DNA of 64,000 bases from Pseudomonas sp. IAC-BECa141 (GCF_020544405.1 NZ_CP065410.1:2232001-2296000), one strand, 5' to 3'; counted from the first letter of the stretch, positions 17,838 to 26,658 are shown. Notes: a model not told the origin generated them from the sequence alone. A program made the numbers and translations.

Positions 17838-18169
17838 CCGCTCACTCCTTCGACGTTTTTTTGATCCTGATCCGTCGGGGTGAAGAATCCGTGACGGGCA
17901 GGGCGCAGAGCGACTCGAAGGTCACGCAAGCCGTCTGATCCGCAGTATCCGGGCATATTCCTCAGGATTTGCCGCCAGTGCAACTTGCGCGAGAGGCAGG
18001 CGTTCGGGCACCGCTCGGCATCCAGCGCCTTCACCACTGTATTTAAAGGGCAGAACCTGTGCCCGCTCAGCCGACAGCCGGGAAAAATTAACAACGATTA
18101 ACTCGTCCGCGCCCGCGTCAGAGCCAAAACTCCGGGGCAATGGAATGCATACGTCCGGAGGACGCTGCG
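17838..18169. other. 332-base divergent intergenic region
   Basis: The gap holds the upstream regions of the 928-residue regulator (left) and the flavodoxin gene (right). The only clear signal is the 21-base operator-like sequence at 18087-18107 described separately; no additional ORF or RNA was recognised. Confidence 0.6.
18087..18107 (-). promoter_or_regulatory. operator-like 21-mer, copy 1 (upstream of flavodoxin gene)
   Basis: Read on the minus strand this is GACGAGTTAA-T-CGTTGTTAAT. The same sequence with one change (A for T in the middle) occurs in opposite orientation at 19250-19270. Both lie upstream of genes flanking an AraC-type regulator, which makes them good candidates for its binding sites. 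Confidence 0.7.
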
Positions 18170-18739
18170 ATGAGCAAAGTAGTGGTGGTCTATCACAGTG
18201 GCTACGGGCACACCCGCGTCATTGCGCAGGCAGTGGCCCAGGGGGTGGAGCGCCACGTGGGCAGCACCTGCCTGTTGCTGGCGGTGGAAGACGTCGAAAC
18301 CCGCTGGGATGACCTGCACCGCGCCGACGCCATCATCTTCGGCGCGCCGACTTACATGGGCAGCGCCTCGGCCGCGTTCAAGCAATTCATGGAGGCCACG
18401 GCGTCGTTCTATCTCGCCCGGCCATGGCGCGACAAACTCGCGGCAGGCTTCACCAATTCCGGCAGCCTGTGCGGTGACAAACTCAATACCCTGCTGCAAA
18501 TGGCGGTGTTCGCCGCCCAGCATTCAATGATCTGGGTCGGGCTCGATCTGCTGCCGGCGCGTGCGTGCGAAGGGGTGTTCGACGGCCAGTTGAATCGCCT
18601 CGGCAGCTCCCTCGGGGCGATGTCCCAGTCCTCGGTCGAGCAACCGCCTGAACAAGCCCCTCCGCCGGAAGACCAGTTGACCGCCGCACACCTGGGCGAG
18701 CGGGTGGCACGCCTGGCTCAGCGGATGGCTCGGGAGTGA
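18170..18739 (+). CDS. flavodoxin-like/NAD(P)H:quinone oxidoreductase family protein (WrbA-like fold)
   Basis: The 189-residue protein starts MSKVVVVYHSGYGHTRVIAQ, the FMN phosphate-binding loop of flavodoxin-fold reductases, and contains FGAPTYMGSASAAFKQFME and FTNSGSLCGDK, segments typical of the NADPH-dependent FMN reductase/WrbA group. A GGAG sits ten bases before ATG 18170. Its promoter region holds the 21-mer shared with the metallo-hydrolase gene, and it converges with the AraC-type gene. Confidence 0.88.
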   Translation: MSKVVVVYHSGYGHTRVIAQAVAQGVERHVGSTCLLLAVEDVETRWDDLHRADAIIFGAPTYMGSASAAFKQFMEATASFYLARPWRDKLAAGFTNSGSLCGDKLNTLLQMAVFAAQHSMIWVGLDLLPARACEGVFDGQLNRLGSSLGAMSQSSVEQPPEQAPPPEDQLTAAHLGERVARLAQRMARE

Positions 18740-18758
18740 AACCGCCTCAGCGGTTTTT
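18739..18758. terminator. terminator between flavodoxin and AraC genes
   Basis: AACCGC-CTCA-GCGGTTTTT. The stop codon of the leftward AraC gene (18747-18749) lies inside the loop, so the hairpin serves the rightward flavodoxin transcript and overlaps the end of the opposite gene. Confidence 0.8.
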
Positions 18759-19148
18759 CATGACCTGACACCGCCACGCAAACGGATTGATTCCTTCGCT
18801 GCGGGTGAAGATGTGGCAGAAGTGCGCCTGATCGCAGAATCCGCATTCCAGGCTGATCTGTGTAAGGCTGTGGTTGGTGTGCTGGATCAACAACTTGGCC
18901 CTGGCTATGCGCTGGGTACGGATCCAGTCTTGCGGCGAGTACCCGGTGCTGCACTTGAACGCCCGGGAAAAATGACTGCGTGAGAGTGAGCAGGCGCTGG
19001 CCAGTTCGGTGACTTCGAGGCTGTCGCCCAGGCGTTCGAGTATCAGTTGTTTCACCAGCCGCTCCCGCTGCGGGCTGAGGCCGCCCGTACCGGTTCTGCG
19101 TGGTTCGATGGCAGGAGCGAGGGCGACGGTTTGTTGTGAATGAGCCAT
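18747..19148 (-). CDS. short AraC-family regulator (DNA-binding domain only)
   Basis: The 133-residue protein is essentially one AraC/XylS domain: two helix-turn-helix motifs (VTELASACSLSRSHFSRAFKC; LTQISLECGFCDQAHFCHIF) behind about 35 variable residues, without a ligand-binding domain. This resembles SoxS/MarA-sized regulators, whose activity depends on their abundance. It is flanked by a flavodoxin-like reductase gene and a metallo-hydrolase gene whose upstream regions carry an almost identical 21-mer in opposite orientation, so it probably controls both. Confidence 0.9.
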   Translation of the reverse strand: MAHSQQTVALAPAIEPRRTGTGGLSPQRERLVKQLILERLGDSLEVTELASACSLSRSHFSRAFKCSTGYSPQDWIRTQRIARAKLLIQHTNHSLTQISLECGFCDQAHFCHIFTRSEGINPFAWRCQVMKNR

Positions 19149-19249
19149 GGCCAGGGTCCGTGTCGGGGGGAATGCACTGTCAGGCTTTCCCTTGGTTCAA
19201 AAAACAACGTTGCGCAGAGGGTTTCATTGTTCGGCGAGGGGCGAGGGCT

Positions 19250-19270
19250 GACGAGTTAAACGTTGTTAAT
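19250..19270 (+). promoter_or_regulatory. operator-like 21-mer, copy 2 (upstream of metallo-hydrolase gene)
   Basis: GACGAGTTAA-A-CGTTGTTAAT, 20 of 21 bases identical to the inverted copy at 18087-18107. A further inverted partial copy, AACAACGTT, lies at 19203-19211. Position between the AraC gene and the metallo-hydrolase gene fits a divergent operator. Confidence 0.7.
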
Positions 19271-19392
19271 TACGCTGGCTGAACCTGAACTCAGCACACC
19301 GCTGCAAGTCCTCGCGGCGCAGGCCGGGCAGGATGGCAAGGACAGGCGGACCATTGGGGGCCGCAGTTTCGGGCTCGACCAAGGGGATACGC

Positions 19393-20376
19393 ATGAAAGG
19401 ATTGTTCAGCGCCGTGACTGGCCTGGCGCTTGCCGGTGTGATGAGCAGTGCCATGGCGCAAGCGCCACAGATCGGTACTCAGGCACCTGGTTATTTCCGT
19501 CTGGCACTGGGCGATTACGAAGTCACCGCGTTATTCGACGGCTACAACGATCTGTCGCCGAAACTGTTGCAGGGCCTGAGCCAGAGTCAGATCCGTGCAT
19601 TGCTGGCCCGTCGCTCGATTGAAACGCCGGGTGTGCAGACCGCGTTCAATGCGTTTCTGGTCAATACCGGCAAGCAACTGATTCTGGTCGATACCGGCGC
19701 GGGCCAGTGCATCGGCGCCACCGCCGGCCAGCTCTCGGCAAACATGCAGGCCGCCGGATACAGGCCTGAACAGGTCGATGCGATTCTGCTGACCCATCTG
19801 CACCTGGATCACGTTTGTGGATTGGTCGACGGCCAGCAACAGCCGATCTTCGCCAACGCTACGGTCTACGCCGCCAAGGCTGAAGCCGATTACTGGCTTG
19901 ATCCGCAGGCAATGGCCAAGGCGCCGGCCGGTGCCCGGGAGTTTTTCAAGATCGCCCAGGACTCCACTGCGCCTTACGTGGCGGCCGGGCGCTTCAAGAC
20001 GTTCGCAGAGGGCCAGTCGCCTTTGCCGGGTGTGGTCGAAGCCACACTGGAAGCCGGGCACACGCCGGGCAGCACCACCTACCGCTTCACTTCGCAGAAC
20101 CAGAGCATCGTGTTCATGGGCGATCTGGTGCATAACCTGGCGGTGCAGTTCGATCATCCCGAAGTGTCGATCAGTTTTGACGTCAACAATCAGCAAGCGA
20201 TCAAAAGCCGTCATGCAGTGTTCAGCGCAGCGGCCGCCAGCAAAACCTGGGTGACGGCCGCGCATTTGCCGTTTCCGGGTATCGGCCACATCACGGCGGT
20301 CGACAAGCACTTCCAGTGGGTACCGGTTGAATACGGCCCCTACAAACGCGCGGCCAAAGTACCGCTGATCGAGTAA
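19393..20376 (+). CDS. periplasmic MBL-fold metallo-hydrolase
   Basis: The 327-residue protein has a signal peptide (MKGLFSAVTGLALAGVMSSAMA) and the metallo-beta-lactamase metal motif HLHLDH at residues 135-140, a later His in EAGHTPGST, an Asp in FMGDLVHN and a final His in TAAHLPFPG, giving a two-metal site. The family includes quorum-quenching lactonases and other hydrolases; the substrate cannot be told. AAGGGG is seven bases before ATG 19393. The gene has the AraC operator-like 21-mer upstream and is followed 45 bases later by a LysR gene. Confidence 0.9.
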   Translation: MKGLFSAVTGLALAGVMSSAMAQAPQIGTQAPGYFRLALGDYEVTALFDGYNDLSPKLLQGLSQSQIRALLARRSIETPGVQTAFNAFLVNTGKQLILVDTGAGQCIGATAGQLSANMQAAGYRPEQVDAILLTHLHLDHVCGLVDGQQQPIFANATVYAAKAEADYWLDPQAMAKAPAGAREFFKIAQDSTAPYVAAGRFKTFAEGQSPLPGVVEATLEAGHTPGSTTYRFTSQNQSIVFMGDLVHNLAVQFDHPEVSISFDVNNQQAIKSRHAVFSAAAASKTWVTAAHLPFPGIGHITAVDKHFQWVPVEYGPYKRAAKVPLIE

Positions 20377-20421
20377 AGTGCCCACCTTTCACGTCAGGCT
20401 CAAACAAGGAAAACGTGCCCT

Positions 20422-21345
20422 ATGAACCGTAATGATCTGCGCCGCGTCGACATGAACCTGCTGGTGATTTTCGAAGCACTGATGTTCGAAAAAAACCTGA
20501 CCCGCGTTGCTGAAAAACTGTTCATGGGCCAGCCGGCGGTAAGCGCGGCGCTGGGCCGTTTGCGCGATCTGTTCGACGATCCACTGTTGCTGCGCAACGG
20601 TCGCGGCATGGAGCCGACGGCGCGGGCGCTGGCGATTCTTCGGGAGCTCCAACCGGCGATGGACGTGATTTCCGGCGCGGTCAGTCGGGCCAAGGAGTTC
20701 GATCCGGCCACCAGCTGCGACGTGTTCCGCATCGGCCTGTCGGATGACGCCGAATTCGGTCTGTTCCCGCCATTGCTGCGCCAGTTGCAGGAAGAGGCGC
20801 CGGGGATCGTGGTCGTGGTGCGCCGTGCCAACTATCTGCTGATGCCGACGTTGCTGGCCTCCGGGGAAATCTCCGTCGGCGTGAGTTACACCACCGATCT
20901 GCCGGCAAACGCCAAGCGCAAGAAACTGCGTGACATTCCGTGCAAGGTGCTGCGCGGCGACAACCGCCCGGGCCCGCTGACTCTGGATGAATACTGCGAG
21001 CGGCCTCATGCGATGGTGTCTTTCTCCGGCGACCTGAGCGGCAACATCGACGTGGACCTGGCCAAGGTCGGTCGCAGCCGTCGTGTGGTGCTCGGCGTGC
21101 CGCAATTCAGCGGTTTGCGCGCGCTGCTGGCCGGCACCGAGATGATCGCGACCGTGCCGGATTACGCGGCGTGTGCGTTGGTTGAGGGGTGTGCGTTGCG
21201 GGCTGAAGATCCACCGTTTCCGATTGATGCGGCGCAACTGTCGATGGCGTGGAGCGGGGTGCATGACAACGATCCGGCGGAGAAATGGCTGCGTTCGCGG
21301 ATCAGTCAGTTCATGTCGGTGTCGCTGGATATTCCGGCGGTTTAG
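20422..21345 (+). CDS. LysR family transcriptional regulator
   Basis: The 307-residue protein opens with the NodD/LeuO-like subgroup sequence DLRRVDMNLLVIFEALMFEKNLTRVAEKLFMGQPAVSAALGRLRDLFDDPLLLRNGRGMEPT and continues with a substrate-binding domain. It follows the metallo-hydrolase gene on the same strand and is closed by a terminator, so it may be co-transcribed with it. Its target was not identified. Confidence 0.92.
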   Translation: MNRNDLRRVDMNLLVIFEALMFEKNLTRVAEKLFMGQPAVSAALGRLRDLFDDPLLLRNGRGMEPTARALAILRELQPAMDVISGAVSRAKEFDPATSCDVFRIGLSDDAEFGLFPPLLRQLQEEAPGIVVVVRRANYLLMPTLLASGEISVGVSYTTDLPANAKRKKLRDIPCKVLRGDNRPGPLTLDEYCERPHAMVSFSGDLSGNIDVDLAKVGRSRRVVLGVPQFSGLRALLAGTEMIATVPDYAACALVEGCALRAEDPPFPIDAAQLSMAWSGVHDNDPAEKWLRSRISQFMSVSLDIPAV

Positions 21346-21360
21346 TTACTCGGATACAGG

Positions 21361-21385
21361 AAAACGGCCAGTGGGCCGTTTTTTT
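21361..21385 (+). terminator. rho-independent terminator after LysR gene
   Basis: AAAACGGCC-AGTG-GGCCGTTTTTTT, 15 bases after the LysR stop codon. Confidence 0.9.
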
Positions 21386-21512
21386 ATCGGTGGCAAATAG
21401 GGGGACCGTTCGTCTTAAACCCGCCCGCACCTGTAATTTCTGACAGTAGCCAGCCTCGGTTCAGCGCCATTCAATACCTCCATCGCCCCGCCATTCGATC
21501 GGAGTTCACGCC

Positions 21513-24500
21513 ATGACTGTCAACATTCCCGCTGGTTCATCACCCCTGCTGCTCAAAGCGCTCGACATTCCCGGGCGCACCGGCCCCGTGTCGCAATCGC
21601 CGGATGTCTGGGGCCTCAACCTTGCGGCCGTGCGGGACAACTTCCCCAAACAGGGCCTGTTGTGCCGCGCCGGGCCGTGGGGGGCCATGTACCGGGGCGA
21701 CCGGTTGGTGATTTATTTGGACGGCCAGCCGGTGTTCAACAAAACCGTCGACGATCATGAGGTCGGCACGGCGCTGTCGATGTTTGTGCCCGCCGCGCGC
21801 TTCAGTGATGGCTCGTCCACGCTGTCCTACGCCGTCACCCGGCAGGGTGGAACGGCCGAGCCCTCCGAAGTGATGCAGGTGCTGATCAAGCTCACCCGCC
21901 CCGGTGGCCATGACACCGACGAAGGGCCGGGGCACTCGAAACTGAAAATGACGATCCCCAGGGAAATTCTCGATGGCGGCATCGACAAGGACAACATCGC
22001 CGCCGGTGTGCCGATCACCATTGGTCCCTCCGACGACGGCCCGCAGCCTTACGCCAATGCAACGGCCGGCGATTTGGTTCAGGTGACCTGGGGCGGGGTG
22101 TTCGTCATCCACGGGCCGCTGACTCAGGAGGAGGCCGACGGTACAGTGCCGCTTGTCGTGCAGATCACCGAGGCAACCATTCGCGAGGCGGGTGACTCCG
22201 CAGATGCCGGTCTCGCCGTGGCCTTCGAGCTCTACGACATGGTCGATAACCGCTCCGAAGACTGGAGTTACGCGCAGCGTGTCAGGGTGGAGTCCGATAC
22301 CGACAGACTGGCCGCCCCCATCTGCAAGGAAGCGGTGAATAACGAGCTGGATGCCGACAAGCTGGGGGATGCCTGTGGCACGGCGCAGATCCTTGCCGTG
22401 GACAGCAACAAGTTCAAGGTGGGTGACACCCCCATCGTCCGGCTCAAGGGCACACCGGTTGAAGGGGCACCGATCGACATGGAAATCACCGGCGAGGCGC
22501 TGGCCAGTGTCCCCAGCATCCCCGAGATCCCGATACCCAATGCCGCGCTGCGGCAGTTGGCCAAGACCCAGATCAGCCTGTCCTTTCGCCTGAAAAAAGC
22601 CGACGGTTCCGCCGACCTGCTGTCCAAGACCCAGTTCATCAATGTCATCGGCGAGATCCAGCGGTTACAGGCCCCGGTCGCCCTCGACGCGGCACAGGGC
22701 GCGCTCGATCCGGACTTGGCACAGGTGCGCATCGAGATTCCATTCGACAGCGCCTTTGCGGCCGGCCAGGCGATCAAGCTGATCTGGCTCGGCACCCGGC
22801 CTGACCTGAGCACCTACCTGCCTGACCTGCCGCTGCGCCCGATTACCAATGGCGATATCACGGCCGGTGTGCCCTTGCTGATCAACGTCCCGGGCCTTCA
22901 TCTGAAACAGATCGAAGGCGGCACGCTGGATCTGTATTACCAGTTGCTGATCGACGACGCGGTGCTGGGAACGATGAACCGCGTCAACGCCACCCACGCC
23001 ATCCGCGACTCGATTCACGCCGAGATCCTGAACGTCGGCGAACCGAGGAAAGAGCTGCCGGAGCCGAAAGTGGACGGCGTGGTGGACGGCGTATTGCCGG
23101 CGGACACGGCCGGCACCACGTTGACCGTTGAATACCTGAACACCGTCAAGGGTGACGAGGTGACCGGTGTGTGGCTGGGCTCGAAAACCGGTCGGTATGA
23201 CGACTCGCTCAAGCTGTCCTCGTTTACTGCCGGTCAACCGGTGCCGTTCCCCATCAACGCCGAGTTGATCAAGGACAATGAAGGGGGAACGGTCGAGGCG
23301 TTCTACTCCATCAAATGGGCGGATGGACGGCCGACCAGTTATTCCGATGAGAAGGCATTCAGTGTGGGTGTGGCGCTGGACCTGACGGCACCGCGCATCA
23401 AGGAAGCGCCGAATGACCTCAGCCTGATCCCGAATAACGCCAAGGATGCCCTGACCGCCATTGTGGATTACGCCGGCATGCAGCTCGGTGACAAAATCAT
23501 TGCCACCTGGACCGGTGCGGCGGGCACACCAGCAGGAGGCTCACACACGGCGCCGGAAAAAACCGTCACCGTGCTCGGGCCGCAGGAGATACCGCTGGCC
23601 AACAGCGTGGTGGCTTTCAACCTGAACAAAACGGTGACGGTCAGCTACACGGTGAAACGCGGGAATGCGACACCACTGCCTTCGAATACCCGTACTTTGG
23701 CGGTAGAGTCGCTGGTGCTGGATTTTTCCAACGTGCCGAAGATCGTTCAGGCGGCCAACCACGGTGACGGGCCGGAGCTGGACGTCGCGGCTCTGACCGG
23801 CAATGCGACCTTGCGCGCCATGGTCTGGCCGTTCATTGCGTTGGGGCAGAGAGTGTGGATGCGCCTGTCCGGTACGAACAATGACAACACGCCTTATGCG
23901 AAAACCATCTGGAATGGTGGAAACGCTGGGACAAACCAGGGCTGGATCGACCGTGGCTACTACGACTCAACGGTGTTGAAGACCGAGATACAGGCGCTCA
24001 AGGATGGCTCGTCATTCACGATCGAATTCAAGGCCGGGTTGAGTGGCAGTCTGCAGGAAAGCGATGCGGTGACCTTTCCGGTGCGGACTTACACCATCAA
24101 GGCCGTGGAGGATGTGAAACCGGTCATCACCCGAGCGGAGGATTCCGAAGGCTTCGAAATCCCCGACGGCGGCACCATTGTAGAAACCAGCGTGACGCTC
24201 ATCGGCACGGCCGCCGAGAACCAGAAGGTCGAGGTATTCGATGGCACGACATCTAAAGGGCAGCCTCCCGCCGATCCGACGACCGGGATCTGGACGCTGA
24301 CAGTGACCGACCTGACCGTAGCGCCCCACAGCTTCACCGCCAAGGCGTTGTATGGTTCCGGCCAGACGTCGGCAGCGTGGACGTTGACCGTAACCCCCGC
24401 CACGGCGCCGACCATCACCTCGGTCAAGGGCTTGCCAAGCAATAAAGAAATTTCCAACGGAGATACTACTGTCGAAACCAGCGTGATCCTGTCCGGCATC

Positions 24501-25559
24501 GCCGCCAAGGGTCAGAAAGTCGAGGTATTCGATGGCACGACATCCAAAGGGCAGCCTCCCGCCGATCCGGGGACCGGGATCTGGACGCTGACAGTGACCG
24601 ACCTGACCGTAGCGCCTCACAGCTTCACCGCCAAGGCGTTGTATGGTTCCGGCCAGACGTCGGCAGCGTGGACGTTGACCGTAACCCCCGCCACGGCGCC
24701 GACCATCACCTCGGTCAAGGGCTTGCCAAGCAATAAAGAAATTTCCAACGGAGATACTACTGTCGAAACCAGCGTGATCCTGACCGGCATCGCCGCCAAG
24801 GGTCAGAAAGTCGAGGTATTCGATGGCACGACATCCAAAGGGCAGCCTCCCGCCGATCCGGGGACCGGGATCTGGACGCTGACAGTGACCGACCTGACCG
24901 TCGCGCCTCACAGCTTCACCGCCAGGGCGTTGTATGGTTCCGGCCAGACGTCGGCAGCGCGGAGCTTCACCGTATTAAGTCCTCTATGGATTGATCCATC
25001 TCAGATGAATTTGAATGGAGCCAATGTCTCAATCGCGGGTACTTCGCTCAAGTGGGAGAAAGTCGGCAATCCTCCCGGAACTAGTGCGACGCGCCAAGCA
25101 ACAGGCGGAATCGGTCCATACATATATAAAACCTCTAACAGCTTGATTGCCTCGGTTGATGATGATGGAGTTGTGTGCAGTGAGGGGAACGGAACGGCCG
25201 ACATCACAGTGGAGGATAAAACAGGCCAAGTAAAAAGTTATAAGGTTACTTGCAGCAATGTAAAAAGATACGTACACATTCAAAGTAGCTCAACTATTTC
25301 TCACTCTCAATACCTGCAATGGGCAAGAGAAAAAAACGCAACCCCGTATGCATCATACGCACAAATGCTCGGTGACGCGATAATACTTGAAATCAAATTT
25401 ATTGTTCTCAACTCGTTTTCAGACCTTCTGAATGCATCAACTGAATTACAAAGCAGCAGCCGCTATTACGTCATGCATCAATTTAAGGGACGGAGTCCGG
25501 GACCTGGATCTCCAGGGAATGACAATATATATGAGAGCATTGCTATATTGAATCAATAG
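21513..25559 (+). CDS. large Ig-like repeat protein with variable-looking C-terminal tip (1348 aa)
   Basis: I do not know a defined function. The start has GGAG nine bases upstream and no recognisable signal peptide. The first ~850 residues form a series of divergent beta-rich modules of 90-130 residues. Residues ~885-1150 comprise three tandem bacterial Ig-like modules of 97 residues (291 bp period; motif VEVFDGTTSKGQPPADP in each), the last two nearly identical in DNA. From about 24970 base composition becomes clearly more AT-rich; this tail includes a Big2-like module (SNSLIASVDDDGVV) and an unrecognised ~95-residue end. A stand-alone terminator follows. It could be a surface or secreted adhesin/effector; no transporter is adjacent. 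Confidence 0.8.
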   Translation: MTVNIPAGSSPLLLKALDIPGRTGPVSQSPDVWGLNLAAVRDNFPKQGLLCRAGPWGAMYRGDRLVIYLDGQPVFNKTVDDHEVGTALSMFVPAARFSDGSSTLSYAVTRQGGTAEPSEVMQVLIKLTRPGGHDTDEGPGHSKLKMTIPREILDGGIDKDNIAAGVPITIGPSDDGPQPYANATAGDLVQVTWGGVFVIHGPLTQEEADGTVPLVVQITEATIREAGDSADAGLAVAFELYDMVDNRSEDWSYAQRVRVESDTDRLAAPICKEAVNNELDADKLGDACGTAQILAVDSNKFKVGDTPIVRLKGTPVEGAPIDMEITGEALASVPSIPEIPIPNAALRQLAKTQISLSFRLKKADGSADLLSKTQFINVIGEIQRLQAPVALDAAQGALDPDLAQVRIEIPFDSAFAAGQAIKLIWLGTRPDLSTYLPDLPLRPITNGDITAGVPLLINVPGLHLKQIEGGTLDLYYQLLIDDAVLGTMNRVNATHAIRDSIHAEILNVGEPRKELPEPKVDGVVDGVLPADTAGTTLTVEYLNTVKGDEVTGVWLGSKTGRYDDSLKLSSFTAGQPVPFPINAELIKDNEGGTVEAFYSIKWADGRPTSYSDEKAFSVGVALDLTAPRIKEAPNDLSLIPNNAKDALTAIVDYAGMQLGDKIIATWTGAAGTPAGGSHTAPEKTVTVLGPQEIPLANSVVAFNLNKTVTVSYTVKRGNATPLPSNTRTLAVESLVLDFSNVPKIVQAANHGDGPELDVAALTGNATLRAMVWPFIALGQRVWMRLSGTNNDNTPYAKTIWNGGNAGTNQGWIDRGYYDSTVLKTEIQALKDGSSFTIEFKAGLSGSLQESDAVTFPVRTYTIKAVEDVKPVITRAEDSEGFEIPDGGTIVETSVTLIGTAAENQKVEVFDGTTSKGQPPADPTTGIWTLTVTDLTVAPHSFTAKALYGSGQTSAAWTLTVTPATAPTITSVKGLPSNKEISNGDTTVETSVILSGIAAKGQKVEVFDGTTSKGQPPADPGTGIWTLTVTDLTVAPHSFTAKALYGSGQTSAAWTLTVTPATAPTITSVKGLPSNKEISNGDTTVETSVILTGIAAKGQKVEVFDGTTSKGQPPADPGTGIWTLTVTDLTVAPHSFTARALYGSGQTSAARSFTVLSPLWIDPSQMNLNGANVSIAGTSLKWEKVGNPPGTSATRQATGGIGPYIYKTSNSLIASVDDDGVVCSEGNGTADITVEDKTGQVKSYKVTCSNVKRYVHIQSSSTISHSQYLQWAREKNATPYASYAQMLGDAIILEIKFIVLNSFSDLLNASTELQSSSRYYVMHQFKGRSPGPGSPGNDNIYESIAILNQ
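24175..24975 (+). repeat. tandem 291-bp coding repeats (three Ig-like units)
   Basis: Copies of TCGAGGTATTCGATGGCACG begin at 24229, 24520 and 24811, giving a 291-bp period (97 codons). Units 2 and 3 differ by only a few bases, indicating recent duplication or gene conversion; unit 1 is more diverged at its start. Confidence 0.95.
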
Positions 25560-25636
25560 AACTAAAAGTGGAGAAATCAAAACTAAGAATAAAAGAGAAT
25601 AAAAGGGGGCGCATTTATTTATCAGTCCCCACTATG

Positions 25637-25676
25637 AAAACCCGCACTTCCTTTCAACGGGGAGCGCGGGTTTTGT
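25637..25676 (+). terminator. rho-independent terminator after Ig-repeat gene
   Basis: AAAACCCGC, an imperfect inner stem, and GCGGGTTTTGTCGTTT; it ends the Ig-repeat transcript before the DUF6124 leader. Confidence 0.85.
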
Positions 25677-25871
25677 CGTTTCCGAGCCTTCGGAAACCCT
25701 CGTTGAAGAGTGTTGAAACTTATGTCCGCAAAGCTACATAACCTTGCGCCTTTGCCTACGCATCCGCCAGAATCCGCCGGCTTGTGCGCCTAGGGGGCGG
25801 GTTCTATTGTTTGGCGGTCGCTGAAAAGCAGCGATCGGGTTTAGCGATCCGGCTCCCTACAGACGCAACAA

Positions 25872-25993
25872 CGCCCAATACCAATTGCAGTCTTTTCTCT
25901 GCACTTGGCGTAATGGTGGCTGTGCGTGGGAGACCTTCGGGTCTACCCGGGGTTTCTGTGACCCGGATCGCTAACCTGCGTACAGCCGCCACC
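25872..25993 (+). ncRNA. structured 5' leader of DUF6124 gene, copy 1
   Basis: Three nested elements can be drawn: a hairpin CGCCcAA...GCAG/CTGC...TTGGCG (25872-25910), a closing stem GGTGGCTGT/ACAGCCGCC (25915-25923 with 25982-25990), and inside it AGACC-TTCG-GGTCT (25931-25944) and a CCGGG/CCCGG stem. The same layout, with changed but still pairing bases, precedes the second DUF6124 gene at 59689-59807. It lies within the gap 25560-26047, which otherwise holds only the terminator. Confidence 0.75.
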
Positions 25994-26047
25994 TTTACTT
26001 GTTTAGCGATGAGTCGTGGCGGCTCAGTCCCATCACGGAGATTTGCC

Positions 26048-26425
26048 ATGATCAAACCCACGCCAAACCCTCCGGAAGTCGATTCGACTTCCCCCTACGA
26101 AACCCTCGACTCCAAGAAATTCCACGAAGCCGCCGAACGCGCCCTCGATCACTATCTCAATCCGCTGCTCCCCCGCAAACCACTGCTCAAACCCAATACC
26201 CGCTACCTCATCGCCCCCGGCATCGACAGCGAAGAACTGCTGGCCGACGCCTGCGAAACCCTGACCTCGGCCAAGGTCATGGCCAATGACTTCGCCGGAC
26301 TGGTGGACGGCCCGCAGCGGCATGTGCTGTTGGGGATTGCGCAACTGATCATGCTGGGGGAACTGGCGGTGAATCGGGTGCTGGATAACCTGGAGGTGAA
26401 GGCTGAGGCGCCCGCTATAGCCTGA
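26048..26425 (+). CDS. DUF6124-type small protein, copy 1
   Basis: The 125-residue protein (MIKPTPNPPEV...SPYETLDSKKFHEAAERALDHYL) matches a Pseudomonas-specific family I know as DUF6124, related to DUF3077; function is unknown. The N-terminal third is proline-rich and polar, the C-terminal half is helical (LADACETLTSAKVMANDF; QLIMLGELAVNRVLDNL). GGAG stands seven bases before ATG 26048. A longer in-frame reading from 25784 would translate the structured leader and is rejected. A paralogue with the same leader lies at 59868-60248. Confidence 0.88.
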   Translation: MIKPTPNPPEVDSTSPYETLDSKKFHEAAERALDHYLNPLLPRKPLLKPNTRYLIAPGIDSEELLADACETLTSAKVMANDFAGLVDGPQRHVLLGIAQLIMLGELAVNRVLDNLEVKAEAPAIA

Positions 26426-26436
26426 TCGTTTCCACT

Positions 26437-26559
26437 GATCGTTCCCACGTCGAGGCGTCGAACCGTCCGCGTGGGAATACCTCATTGGACGCTCTGCGTC
26501 CGCTCTTTGGGACGCGGAGCGTCCCGGGCTGCATTCCCACGCAGAGCGTGGGAACGATC
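26437..26559. repeat. intergenic palindromic repeat (GATCGTTCCCACG family)
   Basis: GATCGTTCCCACG (26437-26449) and its exact inverse CGTGGGAACGATC (26547-26559) enclose further palindromes including GGGACGC-GGA-GCGTCCC. Pieces recur at 59481-59531. This is a REP-like dispersed element of fluorescent pseudomonads. Confidence 0.85.
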
Positions 26560-26658
26560 ACGGTTCCGGCCCTGAACACGCCAAAGAGAGCACACCCATC
26601 CAATTTCCCCCGATCAATCGTTGCACCATGCCTGCAATGATTGATCAAGGATGGGCCC

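Noticed and set aside
25784..26047. N-terminal extension of the DUF6124 protein
   Set aside because: It would translate the conserved structured leader, and the paralogue starts at the equivalent internal ATG with a ribosome-binding site.
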